NCBI GenBank assembly: GCA_905250075.1
Contig: CAJNOP010000014.1
Location: 3,169,848-3,233,847 of the forward strand
Length of the DNA: 64,000 nucleotides
Reading direction: 5' to 3'
Source: Rotaria sp. Silwood1
Lineage: Eukaryota; Rotifera; Eurotatoria; Philodinida; Philodinidae
Both the position numbers and the translations under genes were made by a program. The notes beneath the pieces were generated by a model, which searched no databases, was not told the DNA's origin, and saw only the letters and a list, made by a program, of their open reading frames with translations. This document shows, in pieces, positions 50,915-63,913 of this stretch; within the stretch, counting starts at the first letter, position 1, and the number at the start of each line of letters is the position of its first letter.

Positions 50915-50968
50915 TGTATATATATATATACTTATATATATATATATGCGTGTATGTGTGTGTGTGCT
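50915..50968. repeat. AT/GT microsatellite
   Basis: Alternating TA repeats merge into a TGTG run (TGTATGTGTGTGTGTG). Confidence 0.9.
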
Positions 50969-51267
50969 ATATTAATTTTATAATAAATTTGTATAGATTT
51001 TTTTTTTTCTGGAATTGACAATGACAACGTGAAGACAAACGATTATGAATGAACCGAAAAAGAAAAGCACACACACATCATGTACAGGTAAAGAAAGAAA
51101 AGAAAAAAGAAGAAGAAGAATAATGACAATTACAATGTAAAAAAAGAAAATTTGAATCGATTTGAGAACGAGAATAAGTTCATCATGTCTTCAATGATCT
51201 TTTTCCCTATCGATATTATTTTAAAAAAAAAAGAAAAGACAAGAAAAGAAAAAGAAGAATTTTCTTT

Positions 51268-52313
<1,046 letters not shown>

Positions 52314-53489
52314 TCATTTAGTCTAGTCATACACCCGTCACTCACTCTATCTATCCGTCATTAGATCTAACCAAATGCCACTATCATGACGAACGAAGAT
52401 CAGCTGATTGTAAAAATATATTGTGACATCTATTAAATAATGATTTGTTAGAGAAAACAACCAGAATTAATCACACTATGTGAAAAACTAAATGTATTAT
52501 TTGAGAATATTTTTATGAAACAAAATGTCGCTTTTGTCTCCCATTCTTGTTATTATAATAATGACTAGGCATAAAAGTATGAAGCAAACAAGCACATAAA
52601 GAATCTATAATTTCTTATCATCGTTGATTCTTTATATGTTTACTGATGATACTTGAATATGTAGTTTAGCTAAGGACATTTGTTAACAAAATATCGACTT
52701 ATACATCTTTTTTTATCTTTATTTATCTTTCAAATCTTATTTATAATTAATCTATATCTATCTATCGATACATATTTATTGACTTCAAATGAATCATAGT
52801 TAGTTTTTTTCGTTAATGAATCAAACTTTTTTTTTTAGTTAGATTTTTTTTTTTTTGAAGAGAACTCTTGATTGATATTGGACTTTGAATTAACTTATCA
52901 CAATAGATATGTTTTTAACGTTGTCAATCATAAGTATAATCAAATGTTTTCTTCTGTCTAATGTTAGACAGAAACACTATGACAACTATTCATTATTATT
53001 GAGGTGGAATTGACATGTATTCATTTATATGAAATGCCTCAGGGCAATATGCTTTTTTATAATCAGTATCAGTTTACAAGTTCTTGAATTAATAATAGAT
53101 TGGTTGTTATTAATGTCTCTAGGTATTTAGAGAATTGAAAAAGACAAAAATATTCTCTAGAATTTATCATACATAGATTAAACAAAGATGCTTTCTTATA
53201 GATTGCTGAAGATTTTCAAACATTCAACAACTTCATGTTGAAATCTGTTCCGAAAAAATGAAAATAAAATAGATTAAGATAAACGTTCACACACATGAAA
53301 TAGATACTTTCTATTTCGTTTCTTCAACTTCATATAACGATTGAAATACATAAAATTCTATTTTATTTATTAGCCGAAGAAACGTTTATAGAACGTCAAT
53401 ATAAGCTATCTTGACATATGTAAAATGTAGTTTGTTTCAAAAATTTTTTAGTCAATTGTATGATCCACTTTCACACTTAGTTTATAAAT

Positions 53490-55025
53490 AGAGTCCGTTA
53501 AAACTAAAGAGTGATCAGAAAGTTTCGACTCTTGTCAGTAAATCGATGATATCTACAACAAGCTTCTATGAAGTTATTGATCAAATTATATCATTTTGTA
53601 GAGAAAGGTTAGAGCTATATGCTGAAAAAAAGATAGTTCAAAATTAGAGTCCTGCACGGGTACTACTTTTCGCACCCGGACCCGGCCCGGCTCATTTTTT
53701 CAAACCCAGAATCCGACCGGACCCGGTCATCTTCCACCCGGAACCGAACCGGACCCGGATAGCTCTACCCGGTACCCGACCGGACCCGGCCCAGCCTTGA
53801 AATAGTCAGCACTTGATTGTTATTGTCAAAATTATATTCACTTTTCAAACTTTTATTTCATATGGCAAAATATACTATTATTTTAATTTCATCAAGTAAC
53901 AATTTGTACCCGGACCACAGTTCCGGGTCCGATCGGGTGCCGGGTATCCGGCCCCGTTGCAGGACTCTATCCTAGAGTGTAAAATACTTTTACTTGTTAA
54001 GATGTCATCGACTACCGGTCGGGTACCGGGTATGCTCAAATCTTGCACCCGACCCGGCATTTTTTTTTATACCCGGCACCCGAACCGACCCGGCGAATTT
54101 GTACCCGGACCACAGTTTCGGGTCCGGTCGGGTGCCGGGTACCCGACCCCGTTGCAGGACTCTATTCAAAATACATATATTCATAACAATGTTATGGTCA
54201 TTTTACTAATCTTAAGTGAAAATTTTTACGTTACATTTTTTTCAAAAACAAAAATTGCTTTTAACACCCTAAGTGACATATTGTTTTCTAGATATTTTTA
54301 TGTTGTTCGATAGAGTTCGACAAATTCTACGAGAATATGAATATATAAAAAAAAAATCTGATCTTATTTTCAATATAAAACCTGAAGGAAACCAGAAAGA
54401 CTAATAAAAATTTCATGTATCAAATATTCCCAAGAGTAAAAACTGAGCTTTGAATAGCTTCAGCTGGTTGAGTGTTTCACCTGCTCATGTAACTCTGAAG
54501 TGTTATTTTCAGCTGCAGCTTATCACGCTGCATCTCGAAACATCAATTAACAATCGACCCAATAAAGTTATTGAAAGTTAAGCATACTATCTCATGCAAC
54601 ATATGCGAGATTTTCATTGATCTGCGTGGTTTCTTCCCAGTTTTACATTGAAAACAGAATTCGAATGATTCTTGATATTTATATTCTTGTAGAGCTTATC
54701 GAACTCTATCGAATCATATAAAAGTATCTATTAAAAACATGTAGAATATAATATTTCGCTCGACTTTAAGGACTTAAACATTCGAGATTTTTTTTAATTT
54801 TTCAAAAAATGTAACGTAAAAATTTTCACTTAAGATTAGTAAAATGACCATAACATTGTTATGAATTTATGTATTTTGAACTATCTTTTTTTCAGAATAT
54901 AGCTCTAACCTTTCTCTACAAAATGACATAATTTGATCAATAACTTCATAGAAGCTTGTTGTAGATATCATCGATTTACTGACAAGGGTCGAAACTTTCT
55001 GATCACCCTTTAGCTCAACAGGCTC
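53490..55025. mobile_element. Foldback element with ~330 bp inverted arms, host of a MITE
   Basis: The left arm starts TAGAGTCCGTTAAAAC and continues GTGATCAGAAAGTTTCGAC. The right arm ends with its complement (GTCGAAACTTTCTGATCAC, then CAGGCTCTA). Marks such as ATCGATGATATCTACAACAA, AACAATGTTATGGTCATTTT and CGATAGAGTTCGA recur inverted in both arms, with the middle near 54340-54680 unpaired. The 8 bp outside the ends (TTTATAAA/CTTATGAC) match only at 5 positions, so a target duplication is uncertain. No transposase frame is seen. Confidence 0.8.
53645..54164. mobile_element. hAT-like MITE (520 bp) with exact 8-bp target duplication
   Basis: Terminal inverted repeats are TAGAGTCCTGCACGGG on the left and the complement of TAGAGTCCTGCAACGGGG on the right. 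It is flanked on both sides by TTCAAAAT (53637-53644 and 54165-54172). The interior is rich in ACCCGG and contains two copies of a ~65-bp terminal block ending GTTGCAGGACTCTA (about 53905-53970 and 54099-54164), so part of it is duplicated. Length, TIRs and 8-bp duplication fit the hAT superfamily. There is no transposase. Confidence 0.85.
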
Positions 55026-55704
55026 TACTTATGACTCGATTCGAGATGAAGTAGTCTTTTTATTTACAAATATCAATAGATCGAGATCATAACGTTCAGT
55101 ATGGATCTAATAAACGCATTTGCTTATGTTAGAATAAGTTATTCTTCATTTTTTAGAAATAATATTGAAAATCAACTATTTGTATAACAAATAAGATACA
55201 CTTCGTAGAAGTAATATGTTACTCATTTAGAAAAAGCGACATATCATACTATCATATCTTTCGTTATGTGGATGCAACTGTTAATATCGCTCATTTTATA
55301 CAGTTAACTTTTTGTCTTATTTTAATCATGTTATATACCAAATATTAAGAAAATTTTCATATTAATCGATTCTTTGCTTACAAGATAATATAGATATTTG
55401 TATGAAGAACTGGTATTGAGCGCCCTCTTTTCCTTGGTTTTCACTTGAAATTAAGGGCAGAATGTATTTTAATGCAATGGCGATCCTTATTTAATAATTA
55501 CGTCAAATTGTACATATTTTCTTGGATTGTTTCATCATCCTATATAGATTTGCTGATGAAGGATTTCATTTAGATGCAATATAAATATAGTTCAATTACG
55601 TCATTACACTGAAGTTATTTTTTTGTAGATCATTGATCTAAACAACATTTCAAGAAAAATAAAACAAAAAAAAAACTAACGTCAATAGAATATATTTAAT
55701 AATC

Positions 55705-58700
55705 ATGATTGCATATGAAACATCTGGCCAACCTCATTTGTCGAAACAATCAATAGCTGATATGGTTAATAATATTAAAAAAAATATTTTCTAAAAATTT
55801 TCTAAATTTTTCTTATCTAGAATCCTAGTCAATTGTCACCATTGACACCTGAAGTTATTAGTCGACAAGCAACAATTAATATTGGTACAATTGGTCATGT
55901 CGCACATGGTAAATCAACAGTTGTTAAATCTTTATCTGGTGTATTAACAGTTCGATTTAAAAATGAAAAAGAACGAAATATTACAATTAAATTAGGTTAT
56001 GCTAATGCTAAGGTATAATATATATATATAATAGAGAAAATTTTTTTGTTCTCTTAAGAAATATTTTATTTTCTATTATTATTAAATAAGATCTTTGAAT
56101 GTGACAATGAAAAATGTCCACGACCAGAACGTTTTCGTTCAGCTGGTTCAAGTAAAGAAGATGTTTTTCCATGTGATCGACCTGGATGTGGTGGTCAATT
56201 TCGTCTTGTTCGACATGTATCTTTTGTTGATTGTCCTGGTCACGATATTCTTATGGCAACTATGTTAAATGGTGCCGCTGTTATGGATGCTGCTCTTTTA
56301 CTTATCGGTAAATAAATTCTTTATTACAAAACAAAAGAAAACAAAAAAAAAAACAATTTTCTTATAGCTGCTAATGAAACATGTCCACAACCACAAACAT
56401 CTGAACATTTAGCAGCTATTGGTATAATGAAACTAAATTCAATATTAGTATTACAAAATAAAATTGATCTTGTCAAAGAAACTCAAGCAAAAGATCAATA
56501 TCAACAAATTATTGATTTTGTTAAAGGTTTAAATTTCATTTGTATTTTACATAGGAGGATAAAAAAAAAGTCCTTAGAATTTTTGAAAAGGAGCGTGTCG
56601 GATTTGGTGATCTATTCAGAATTAAAAAAAACAAAACATGCTATGTTGTAGAACAAGTTAAGATGCAGAGGTGCAGAATCTACCCGCGTACGGCCGTACA
56701 GGGAAATTTTTTTGAAAATATTTTCCCTCCTAGAAAAAATTTTACAATTTTCTAAAAGAATCTTGGTTTATACGTATATACATGCATCGATAAGATCTTG
56801 AACCTTTCTTCTTTCTTTTATTTTCGTTAAATTTTGAAAGAGTCATCCGTTTCTTTCTCGCCGTGTCAGTATCATTTACTTTTGTTTCCGCTGATCATGC
56901 ATCTCACTACTTTTCTTTGGTTCTTTCCACTTGTCCGTAATTATGATGCAAAACGCACTATTTGTTGTCTTCTATTTTCGTTTTGGTTTTTCCCTAATGC
57001 AAGGTCATTGCTTGCCGTCTTTTCTCTGTTGCTACATATAGTGGTTATTGTATGTGCGTATGTGTATACAACTGCTAGGATGACTAATTTATTGTCATAA
57101 TGCTACGTTTGGAATCGGAGATGTGCACAAGGCAGGGTAAAAGAAAAGGCAATCTGAGCACTGTTCTGAGCAGGGCAAGGTCGAAGAAAATCAACTTGTG
57201 GGCATCTCTGATTGAAATCCACCACCAATACATTCAGTCGATTTATTTATTACAAGTTCACTCAATGATTATATTAGTCCTGAGAAAGATAGACAATGAT
57301 TATTTCGATAAAAAAAAAGTTAACCATATCTAGTCTGGAGACTTGCTTCTTCTGACTCAGTTGTTTTAAATCATTTACGTAAAGTACAATTAGGAAGATT
57401 ATCTGAACTAAACGATATTGAATAGTAATATTCTTTTTTTTTTCTAACATGTGTTTGCTATGTGTCGAGTAGTCGTAGTTATTTGTTGTATCATACATCT
57501 TAAACGGGAATAACTCGTTTTTTCATTGAATTTTATATCGGGGAAATTTTTCGCAAAAATTTTGCAGTTTGGGGAAATTTTTTATTTTAGCGGAAGAATC
57601 TGCATCTCTGTTGAGATGTGTCGAATGGTATATAACAAATCTTGTTTTCATAAGATTTTGAGGAAACCAGACTGAATCAGAGTTGGAACCGGAAAGAAAT
57701 CGAAAAACCGGTCCGGGGTCCGGTCGCCGGACCGGATCGGTTACAGAATGCTCCTGAACCGGTGAAATTCCGGCAAACCGAACAGCATACCGTATAACTG
57801 GCTGCGTCAAAGTCGTCCCAGATACCGGAAAACACGTGGAGAAACGATGAAGTCAGATTCCACTGTTCACAGCATATATTCAGACAGATTACAATTTAAA
57901 GTTTTCTCATTGGGTCCTAAGAAAAGTATTTAGAAATATAGTTTGAAGAATTTCAATTCTTGACGAAGTATAATTAAAACTTGGAGTGAGTTTCTAGAAA
58001 AGATATTCCTGATGTTTGCCAGTCATGGAACATTTTAATTTCTTGAATAAGATCTTGAGACCAGAGCTGAAACCGGTAAGAAACTTTTAAAACGGTCCGG
58101 TCCGGCCGGTTATAAATCGGTCTTAAACCAGTGAAATTCCGGGCAAAAATGATAGAAAACGGTGAAACTCACCGCTTGAAAATCGTTTTATATAGTCAAT
58201 ATATGGTAAAAACTGGCAAACTCAGTTCCAGCTATTAGATCATTTAACTAATAGTTAGATAGAGCAATCCAAACAATATGATTTAGTTCGTCACATTATG
58301 AATACAGACATCTGAAAATTCTACGTTTTTCTCATCAAGCTTCTACGACAAAATTTGATTATGGAGTCCTACTTTGAAAAAATATTGTAGAGAATTTCAA
58401 TTGTTCATGAAATATAATTAAAACTTTTAGCTCAGGGCTGGAATCGGTTGGGAAATGCTAAACTGATCCGGCCAGTTGAAAAATTCAACCGGTCCTGTCG
58501 GTAAACTGATCGATTGAAGTCACATGCCCTACCGCTGAAATTCCGGCAAAAATGGGAGGAAAAATGGCTCCAAATATGAAATAGTTTAGGAGCACATGTA
58601 AAAGACATCATAATGGATCTTTTTAAAAAGAATCTCAGAAAACTGATTGAAATAACATGTTTTGAACATTTTTTTTCGCATTCTGATAGAAAAACATGTG

Positions 58701-61193
58701 ACATCTTAGTTTCTATGGCCAAAAATAGGGTTAATAACACAGATTTTTCAAAACTTTCAACCGGTGAAATTCCGGTCTCTACCAGCCCGCGTCCGGCCCT
58801 GATGGGAAACCATTTCATCTACTTCATACTTGATGAAAAAAACCAAAAATAATTTTGTTTTTACAAAAAACAAAGAAAATGATGATAGTTATTTTTAATT
58901 TTCAACCGGTGAATTTCCTGTATTGTCCGGGCCGGATGATTTTCCAAACCGGTCCGATACCAGTCCGATCGGACCGGAACCGGACGACCGGACCGGTTCC
59001 AGCACTGGACTGAATTTACTGATGGGTGATCATCGAGTGAAAGCATTGATCATTGTGGGCTTTGGTACCGGTCGAAAATGTTTGTAAAAACAATTTTCCT
59101 ATATACAGTTTTTGTAGTACTTTTCACGGGCTACAAATTCATATACTCAGCATCTTCGATCATTCTATCTTTGATAGGAAACAATGCGACTTTTCGATGA
59201 TCCATCATCGTTTCCCACGGGTAGTGGCTGTTGGTGAGTCTTTGAATCTATGAGCGTCAACCAGTAAATCCAGTCTGGTTCCTTCGAAATCTTATGAAAG
59301 CAAGATTTTTGATATGTCATTCGACGCGTCTCGACTTACTCTACAACATGACGTGTTTGGTTTTTTTTAAATTCTGGATAGGTTACCAAACGCGGCATGA
59401 TTCTTTTAAAAATTTTCAAAACTTTTTGATTTCCCTCGTATTTATAGACAAAATAAAAATAGAAAAATTATTTCTTTTTTAGGCACGAATGCTGAAGGTG
59501 CCCCAATTATTCCAATTAGTGCACAACTTAAATATAATATTGAAGTTATTTGCGAATATATTACAAGAAAAATTCCTGTACCATTACGTGATTTTACATC
59601 AAAACCAAGATTAATTGGTGAGAAAAAAGAAAAAAATTTCTTTTTTTTTGTCATATATATATGTTAACGTTCAATATCAAATTCACCTGAAAATTTCAGA
59701 TCGACCTAGCTCAATGACGAATTGAAAGATTAATACTGTTAATCTTTAGTTAAAGACTAAATCTATTGCATTCTATATGAAGGTGTTGATTCAATGTAAA
59801 AAATATAATGAATAACAACTGAAATAGAAAAATTTGGATAATAACTAACAATCTATTCGAGTATAGGAAACAGAAATTACACTTCTGTTGAACATGCAAC
59901 CAATTGTTACTTTTTTAGAATGTTCGCTTGTGCTAAAACAAACTTGAAAAAAGTAAATTTATATCTCGATTGTGAAGCCAGAGTAGGAATGCCAGTGTCT
60001 GGTTTCATTCCCGGGAAACCCATACAGATTGAAAGAATAACCACACCTGTATATCTCAATATAATGAGAAACGCATGGAAACAAATCTTCGAGTGGATTT
60101 CATTCTTTGGGAATGAGAAACTTCGACACTTCTAGGCTAGTGTGAAGAAAACAAGTCCATATCTTTCGTTGAGTTTTTGTGTTTGTTGCTTATGATTAGA
60201 TATTTTTTTTTATGGCAAAATAAAATTTTATGTATTATAGTTAACTTTTGCTTTAATGTAATATATTAGTCAATTTGAAATTGATCTAAACAGATCTGAG
60301 ATTGAACATGAAAATATATAAAGAAAAGAAAAAAATATTATTATTTTAATTTTTCTTAGTTATTCGTTCGTTCGATGTTAATAAGCCCGGTGCTGAAGTT
60401 GATGATTTAAAAGGTGGAGTAGCTGGTGGTAGTATTTTGAAAGGTGTTCTCAAAGTATGAAATTTTATTTATTTTTTTTTTAAATAAAAAATCTATTTTG
60501 AAAAAAAAAAAACAACAATAACAATATATTATTAGGTTGGTCAAGAAATTGAAGTTCGACCAGGTATTGTATCAAAAGATAATGAAGGTCGTCTTCAATG
60601 TCGTCCACTTCTTTCAAAAATTGTATCACTCTATGCTGAACAGAACGATCTTGCTTATGCTGTACCTGGTGGACTTATTGGTGTTGGAACAAAAATTGAT
60701 CCAACTTTATGTCGTGCCGATCGTCTTGTTGGTCAAGTACTTGGTGAAGTTGGTGCATTACCAGAAATTTATACTGAAATTCAAATAACTTATTTTCTTC
60801 TTCGACGTCTTGTTGGTGTACGAACTGAAGGCGATAAAAAAGGTGCTAAGGTTAGTTTAAATTTCTTTTTAGTATACATAGATTTTGATATTATTATTAT
60901 TTATGTTTTTTTGTTGTTGTTGTTGTTATTAGGTTGCTAAATTAACTAAAAATGAAATGTTAATGGTTAATATTGGATCTTTAAGTACTGGTGGTCGTGT
61001 TTTAGCTATAAAAGATGATTTAGCTAAAATACAATTGACTAATCCAGTGTGTACTGAAGTATCTGAAAAGATTGCTTTAAGTCGTCGTGTTGAAAAAAAT
61101 TTTCGTTTAATTGGTTGGGGTGAAATACGACGTGGAACAGTGATTAAACCACAAATAGAAATACCAACAACACGAACGATTACTAACAATTAA
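55705..61193 (+). CDS. EIF2S3: Translation initiation factor eIF2 subunit gamma
   Basis: Eight exons, 55705-55764, 55821-56012, 56091-56307, 56368-56526, 59483-59617, 60360-60454, 60536-60850 and 60933-61193, give 477 codons (human 472). eIF2-gamma is the GTPase core of eIF2 and binds Met-tRNAi. GTP motifs are [14 protein letters not shown] and NKID. Domains II and III are collinear with the human protein ([40 protein letters not shown]). The zinc-knuckle loop keeps paired cysteines (CDNEKC and CDRPGC), as in yeast and archaea but reduced in mammals. The start was chosen because SGQPHLSKQ aligns with the human N-terminus. Intron 4 is 2,956 bp and full of nested mobile elements; intron 5 is 742 bp. 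The exons are intact. Confidence 0.96.
56666..57610. mobile_element. hAT-like non-autonomous element (945 bp)
   Basis: The left end is CAGAGGTGCAGAATCTACCCGC; the right end, complemented, is CAGAGATGCAGATTCTTCCGC. Flanking 8 bp are TTAAGATG (56658-56665) and TTGAGATG (57611-57618), 7 of 8 identical. CAGAG termini with 8-bp duplications are typical of hAT. The 88-codon open frame at 56834-57100 inside it shows no transposase motif. Confidence 0.75.
57678..59007. mobile_element. hAT-like MITE cluster with internal ~375-bp tandem units (1,330 bp)
   Basis: The left end is CAGAGTTGGAACCGG; the right end, complemented, is CAGTGCTGGAACCGG. Both sides carry the exact 8-bp duplication GACTGAAT (57670-57677 and 59008-59015). 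Inside, new CAGAGCTGAAACCGG and CAGGGCTGGAATCGG starts lie at 58062 and 58433, spaced 384 and 371 bp. Unit 3' parts align (GAATTTCAATTSTTSA, then TATAATTAAAACTT). GAAATTCCGG recurs. It looks like tandem copies of one MITE moved or amplified as a block. Confidence 0.8.
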
Positions 61194-62102
61194 ATCAACA
61201 TTCATTATTATTGTTCGTCTTTTGAATGCTTGTAGGCAATGGAGTATATAACGTTACGATTTTTTCTTTTTAAAAACAAATACAAAAAAAAAAAAAACAA
61301 AGCAAAATAGCGAGCTATCGCTCGATAACATCGTTAATTAAACAAGAGTTTTTTGTTTTTTTTTAACTCAAGCTAAACATGATTTCTAAAATATTTTATT
61401 TTAAAATGCAAAGGAAATCAGAAATAAGAAGATTATTGTTATTTGTAGTAGAATATTTGTTTTTTTTTCTTATTATTATATTAAGTTAAATGGTTTTATG
61501 AGGATAAGCAACTCTTAATCATTTTCATATAATTTTACAAGAACAAAATATTTCCAATTGAACATAAATTGTATGCCAGTACAAGATAGTTTGATCTTTA
61601 TTTAAAACGAAAATTTCATGCACATAATTCTATTAAATACAATGAAGATTACAAAAGTTTTCTTGATGGTTTTTAAAGAAAAAAAAAAGAAGAAAGATGG
61701 AAAAGCTGATTCCTAATATGCTTTCTCAAAGTTTATGTTTCAATATGGAAAGATTTGCAATCGGTGGGTCATAATAAATGACATTGCTTTGTAGCTATTT
61801 CCATCATCTTCCTATAGACAACAAGGCCATTAAAGGGAGTCTCTATTAGGTCACTAAAATATGACCCATGTCAGACACTATCTTCTATTTCGAACTAGTT
61901 TGTTGCTAACATTTGTTTGTAAAGCTAAGAACTTTTGACGAGAATCGAAGAGTAACAGAGTTCGACAATTATTTCATTACTTTTAAATTATATGTTATTT
62001 ATGCAACTGACATACATTGCACTGATTATTTTTCTTTATTTGATAGAAATAAGGCAAGAAAATAAAAAGAGAATGTTTAATTGTTTTTTGTTTTTAATAA
62101 GT
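61194..62102. other. Convergent intergenic region
   Basis: 3' flanks of eIF2-gamma (+) and the DUF2252 gene (-). It contains a short GC-bearing palindrome near 61308 (AGCGAGCTATCGCT) and T/A-rich runs. No gene was recognised. Confidence 0.5.
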
Positions 62103-63913
62103 TCAATATAGATAATTAACACCACCATAGTTTTGTGGTTGAGATTGATTCACATCTAAATTGGGAATTTTTCCATTACGAAATGCTTCAAAGAAGAGTT
62201 GATGATCACGACGAACTCTATCACCATATGACTAAAAAAAAAAAAAATCATAACTAATATTTTTACTAATATTATATGTTAAAATTTTACCATAGCAAAT
62301 GAAACCATATGTTGAATAAAACCTTCATCATTTCCACCAATAGCCTTTTGAATAGTTCTTTCTGTATGTGTTGGTATAATATGTAATGGTAATAAATTAG
62401 TATGAAGTTGTGCATGTTTTTCTCGTTCAATCGAATCAACATCAGCTATACAATGTATTTTTGCTAAAATTATTATTATTTTTAAATATTATTTTAATTA
62501 ATAATAATTACATTCTTATACGAACCCATAGCTTTACCCAAATATTCAATTGTTTCACAAATATCTTCATAATCATTAATATTATTCCATTCAAGATCTC
62601 TGTTATGAGTTGCAACTTCATCAACTACCATCGGTATTTGATTATTAACTGTTGCATAACCTAACCATTTCGATGTAACAGCATGCATTGCATAAGCACA
62701 TAGAACAGTTCGTAAACCATCATGTTGAAAATAATATGCAAGATTTTGATCTTTAATAACACTAGATACAGCTGATCGTACTGCTGGTTTCATAAATATA
62801 ATAACATCACTTTCTAATGCTTGTGTTTTTCCTTGTACTAATAAACTATATGATGTTCGACCTGCTGATCCTATACCAGGTGAAGTACGTGCTACAATAT
62901 CTTTTACCTTATAAAAATACAGTATAAATTTTTAGAAAAGATAAAATAATGAAATTATATTTACTTTATATGGCCATGGTGTCTCTTTTTTACTTTCTGG
63001 TATTGTTTGTAGATATTCTTGAAATGCTTGTACTATTTGATTACGTAATTGTTCATCAACATCTTTTATATTTTTCGATCGAATAAATTTTCTTTCAAAA
63101 TTTTCTATTTTTGTCATTTTATTTAAATGATCTTCTTTTGAACCCAAACGTGATTCTTTTAATAATTTATTAACTGTTCCACTTGTATTTTCACTTGTTA
63201 TTGCCACATGACGTTGATTAGGTGTTTGACAATATTCATAAACTTGTTTTAAATATGAAGAAACAAGACAACGAATAAGTTGTGCAATTTTTGCATCACT
63301 AAATGCTTTTGAATATATTATTAAATTTATACTTGCTACTAAACGTTTAACATCCCATGTAAATGGAGCAATATAACCCTGAATAAAATAAAAAATAAAA
63401 AAATTTTTAAATTCTTTTTTTTTTTTTAAATATGTAAATTTGATACTTCATCAAAATCGTTCACATCAAAATTAATAAGACCATATCGATCAATATATGT
63501 ACCAAAATTTTCAGCATGAAGATCACCCTCAAATAATAAATATTATTTTTTTTATCAAATAGAATTTTTTTTTTTTTTATAATTCTTACATGAATAAATA
63601 CATGTGATGCTTCTTTACAATTTTTTAACCATGGATCATATTGTGAATCACTTAGCATGTCACGATAAAATATAACAGCTGAACCACGATAAAATGCAAA
63701 TGGATTTGCAGCCATTTTAGAAAATCGAGTACGCCATCCTTTAGGATTTTCAAGCATATCATTACCAAAATTTTTTAAAAATGTATCAATTATATAATCT
63801 GTTCGTTGTTGATCATTGTCTTTAGAATGTTTTTTAGGTGAACTTGATGAATGATGTCGAGGACGATGTGGATGTGGATGTTGATCATATGGTGATGGTG
63901 GAGGGAAAAACAT
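62103..63913 (-). CDS. DUF2252 family protein (bacterial-type, kinase-like fold suspected)
   Basis: Six minus-strand exons, 63913-63590, 63527-63447, 63378-62965, 62907-62526, 62463-62291 and 62231-62103, give 500 codons. Family signatures occur in order: MAANPFAFYRGSA, GDLHAENFGTYID, INFDVNDFDE, PFTWDVKRLVAS, TSPGIGSAGRTSYSLLVQGK and LGKAMAKIHCIADVD. The GDLHxxN and DFD pair resembles the catalytic and metal-binding loops of aminoglycoside-phosphotransferase-like kinases; this is inference, and the biochemical role is unknown. The N-terminus is His/Pro/Ser-rich and has no signal peptide. Intron 4 was placed at G|GTTCGT because the more obvious GTAATT donor (62511) would put a stop in the next exon. 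DUF2252 is widespread in bacteria and rare in animals, so old horizontal transfer with later intron gain is plausible. Confidence 0.85.

Larger units (their letters stand above)
47033..51267. other. Intergenic region between convergent G3BP and Rab14
   Basis: No supported gene. It contains AT dinucleotide runs (47448-47466), a mixed AT/GT microsatellite (about 50915-50968), a 13-bp hairpin at 49580-49609 and a weak inverted repeat of AAGGAGGATYATTC between 48880 and 49205. The region downstream of Rab14 is A/G-rich. Confidence 0.5.
56535..59445. mobile_element. Outer foldback element in eIF2-gamma intron 4, hosting two hAT-like insertions
   Basis: Removing 56666-57618 and 57678-59007 restores a left arm: CAGAATTAAAAAAAACA near 56620, TATGTTGTAGAA, GTGTCGAATGG and ATCTTGTTTTCATAAGATTT, then CCAGACTGAAT and TTTACTG. 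Its complement reads out of 59255-59440 in the same order (CAGTAAATCCAGTCTGG, AATCTTATGAAAGCAAGATT, CATTCGACGCGTC, CTCTACAACATGA, AAATTCTGG). Arms are about 180 bp. The outermost ends are approximate. Confidence 0.75.

Noticed and set aside
56834..57100. 88-codon frame as a transposase fragment
   Set aside because: It is hydrophobic and low-complexity, with no hAT dimerisation or catalytic motif.
58433..58805. Unit 3 of the MITE block as an independent insertion
   Set aside because: Its candidate flanks (TTTTAGCT and ATGGGAAA) do not match, so no target duplication supports a separate event.
58432..58818. 128-codon minus-strand open frame
   Set aside because: It lies wholly inside the tandem hAT-like MITE block and its Pro/Arg segments come from the CCGG-rich terminal repeats. 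No domain was recognised.
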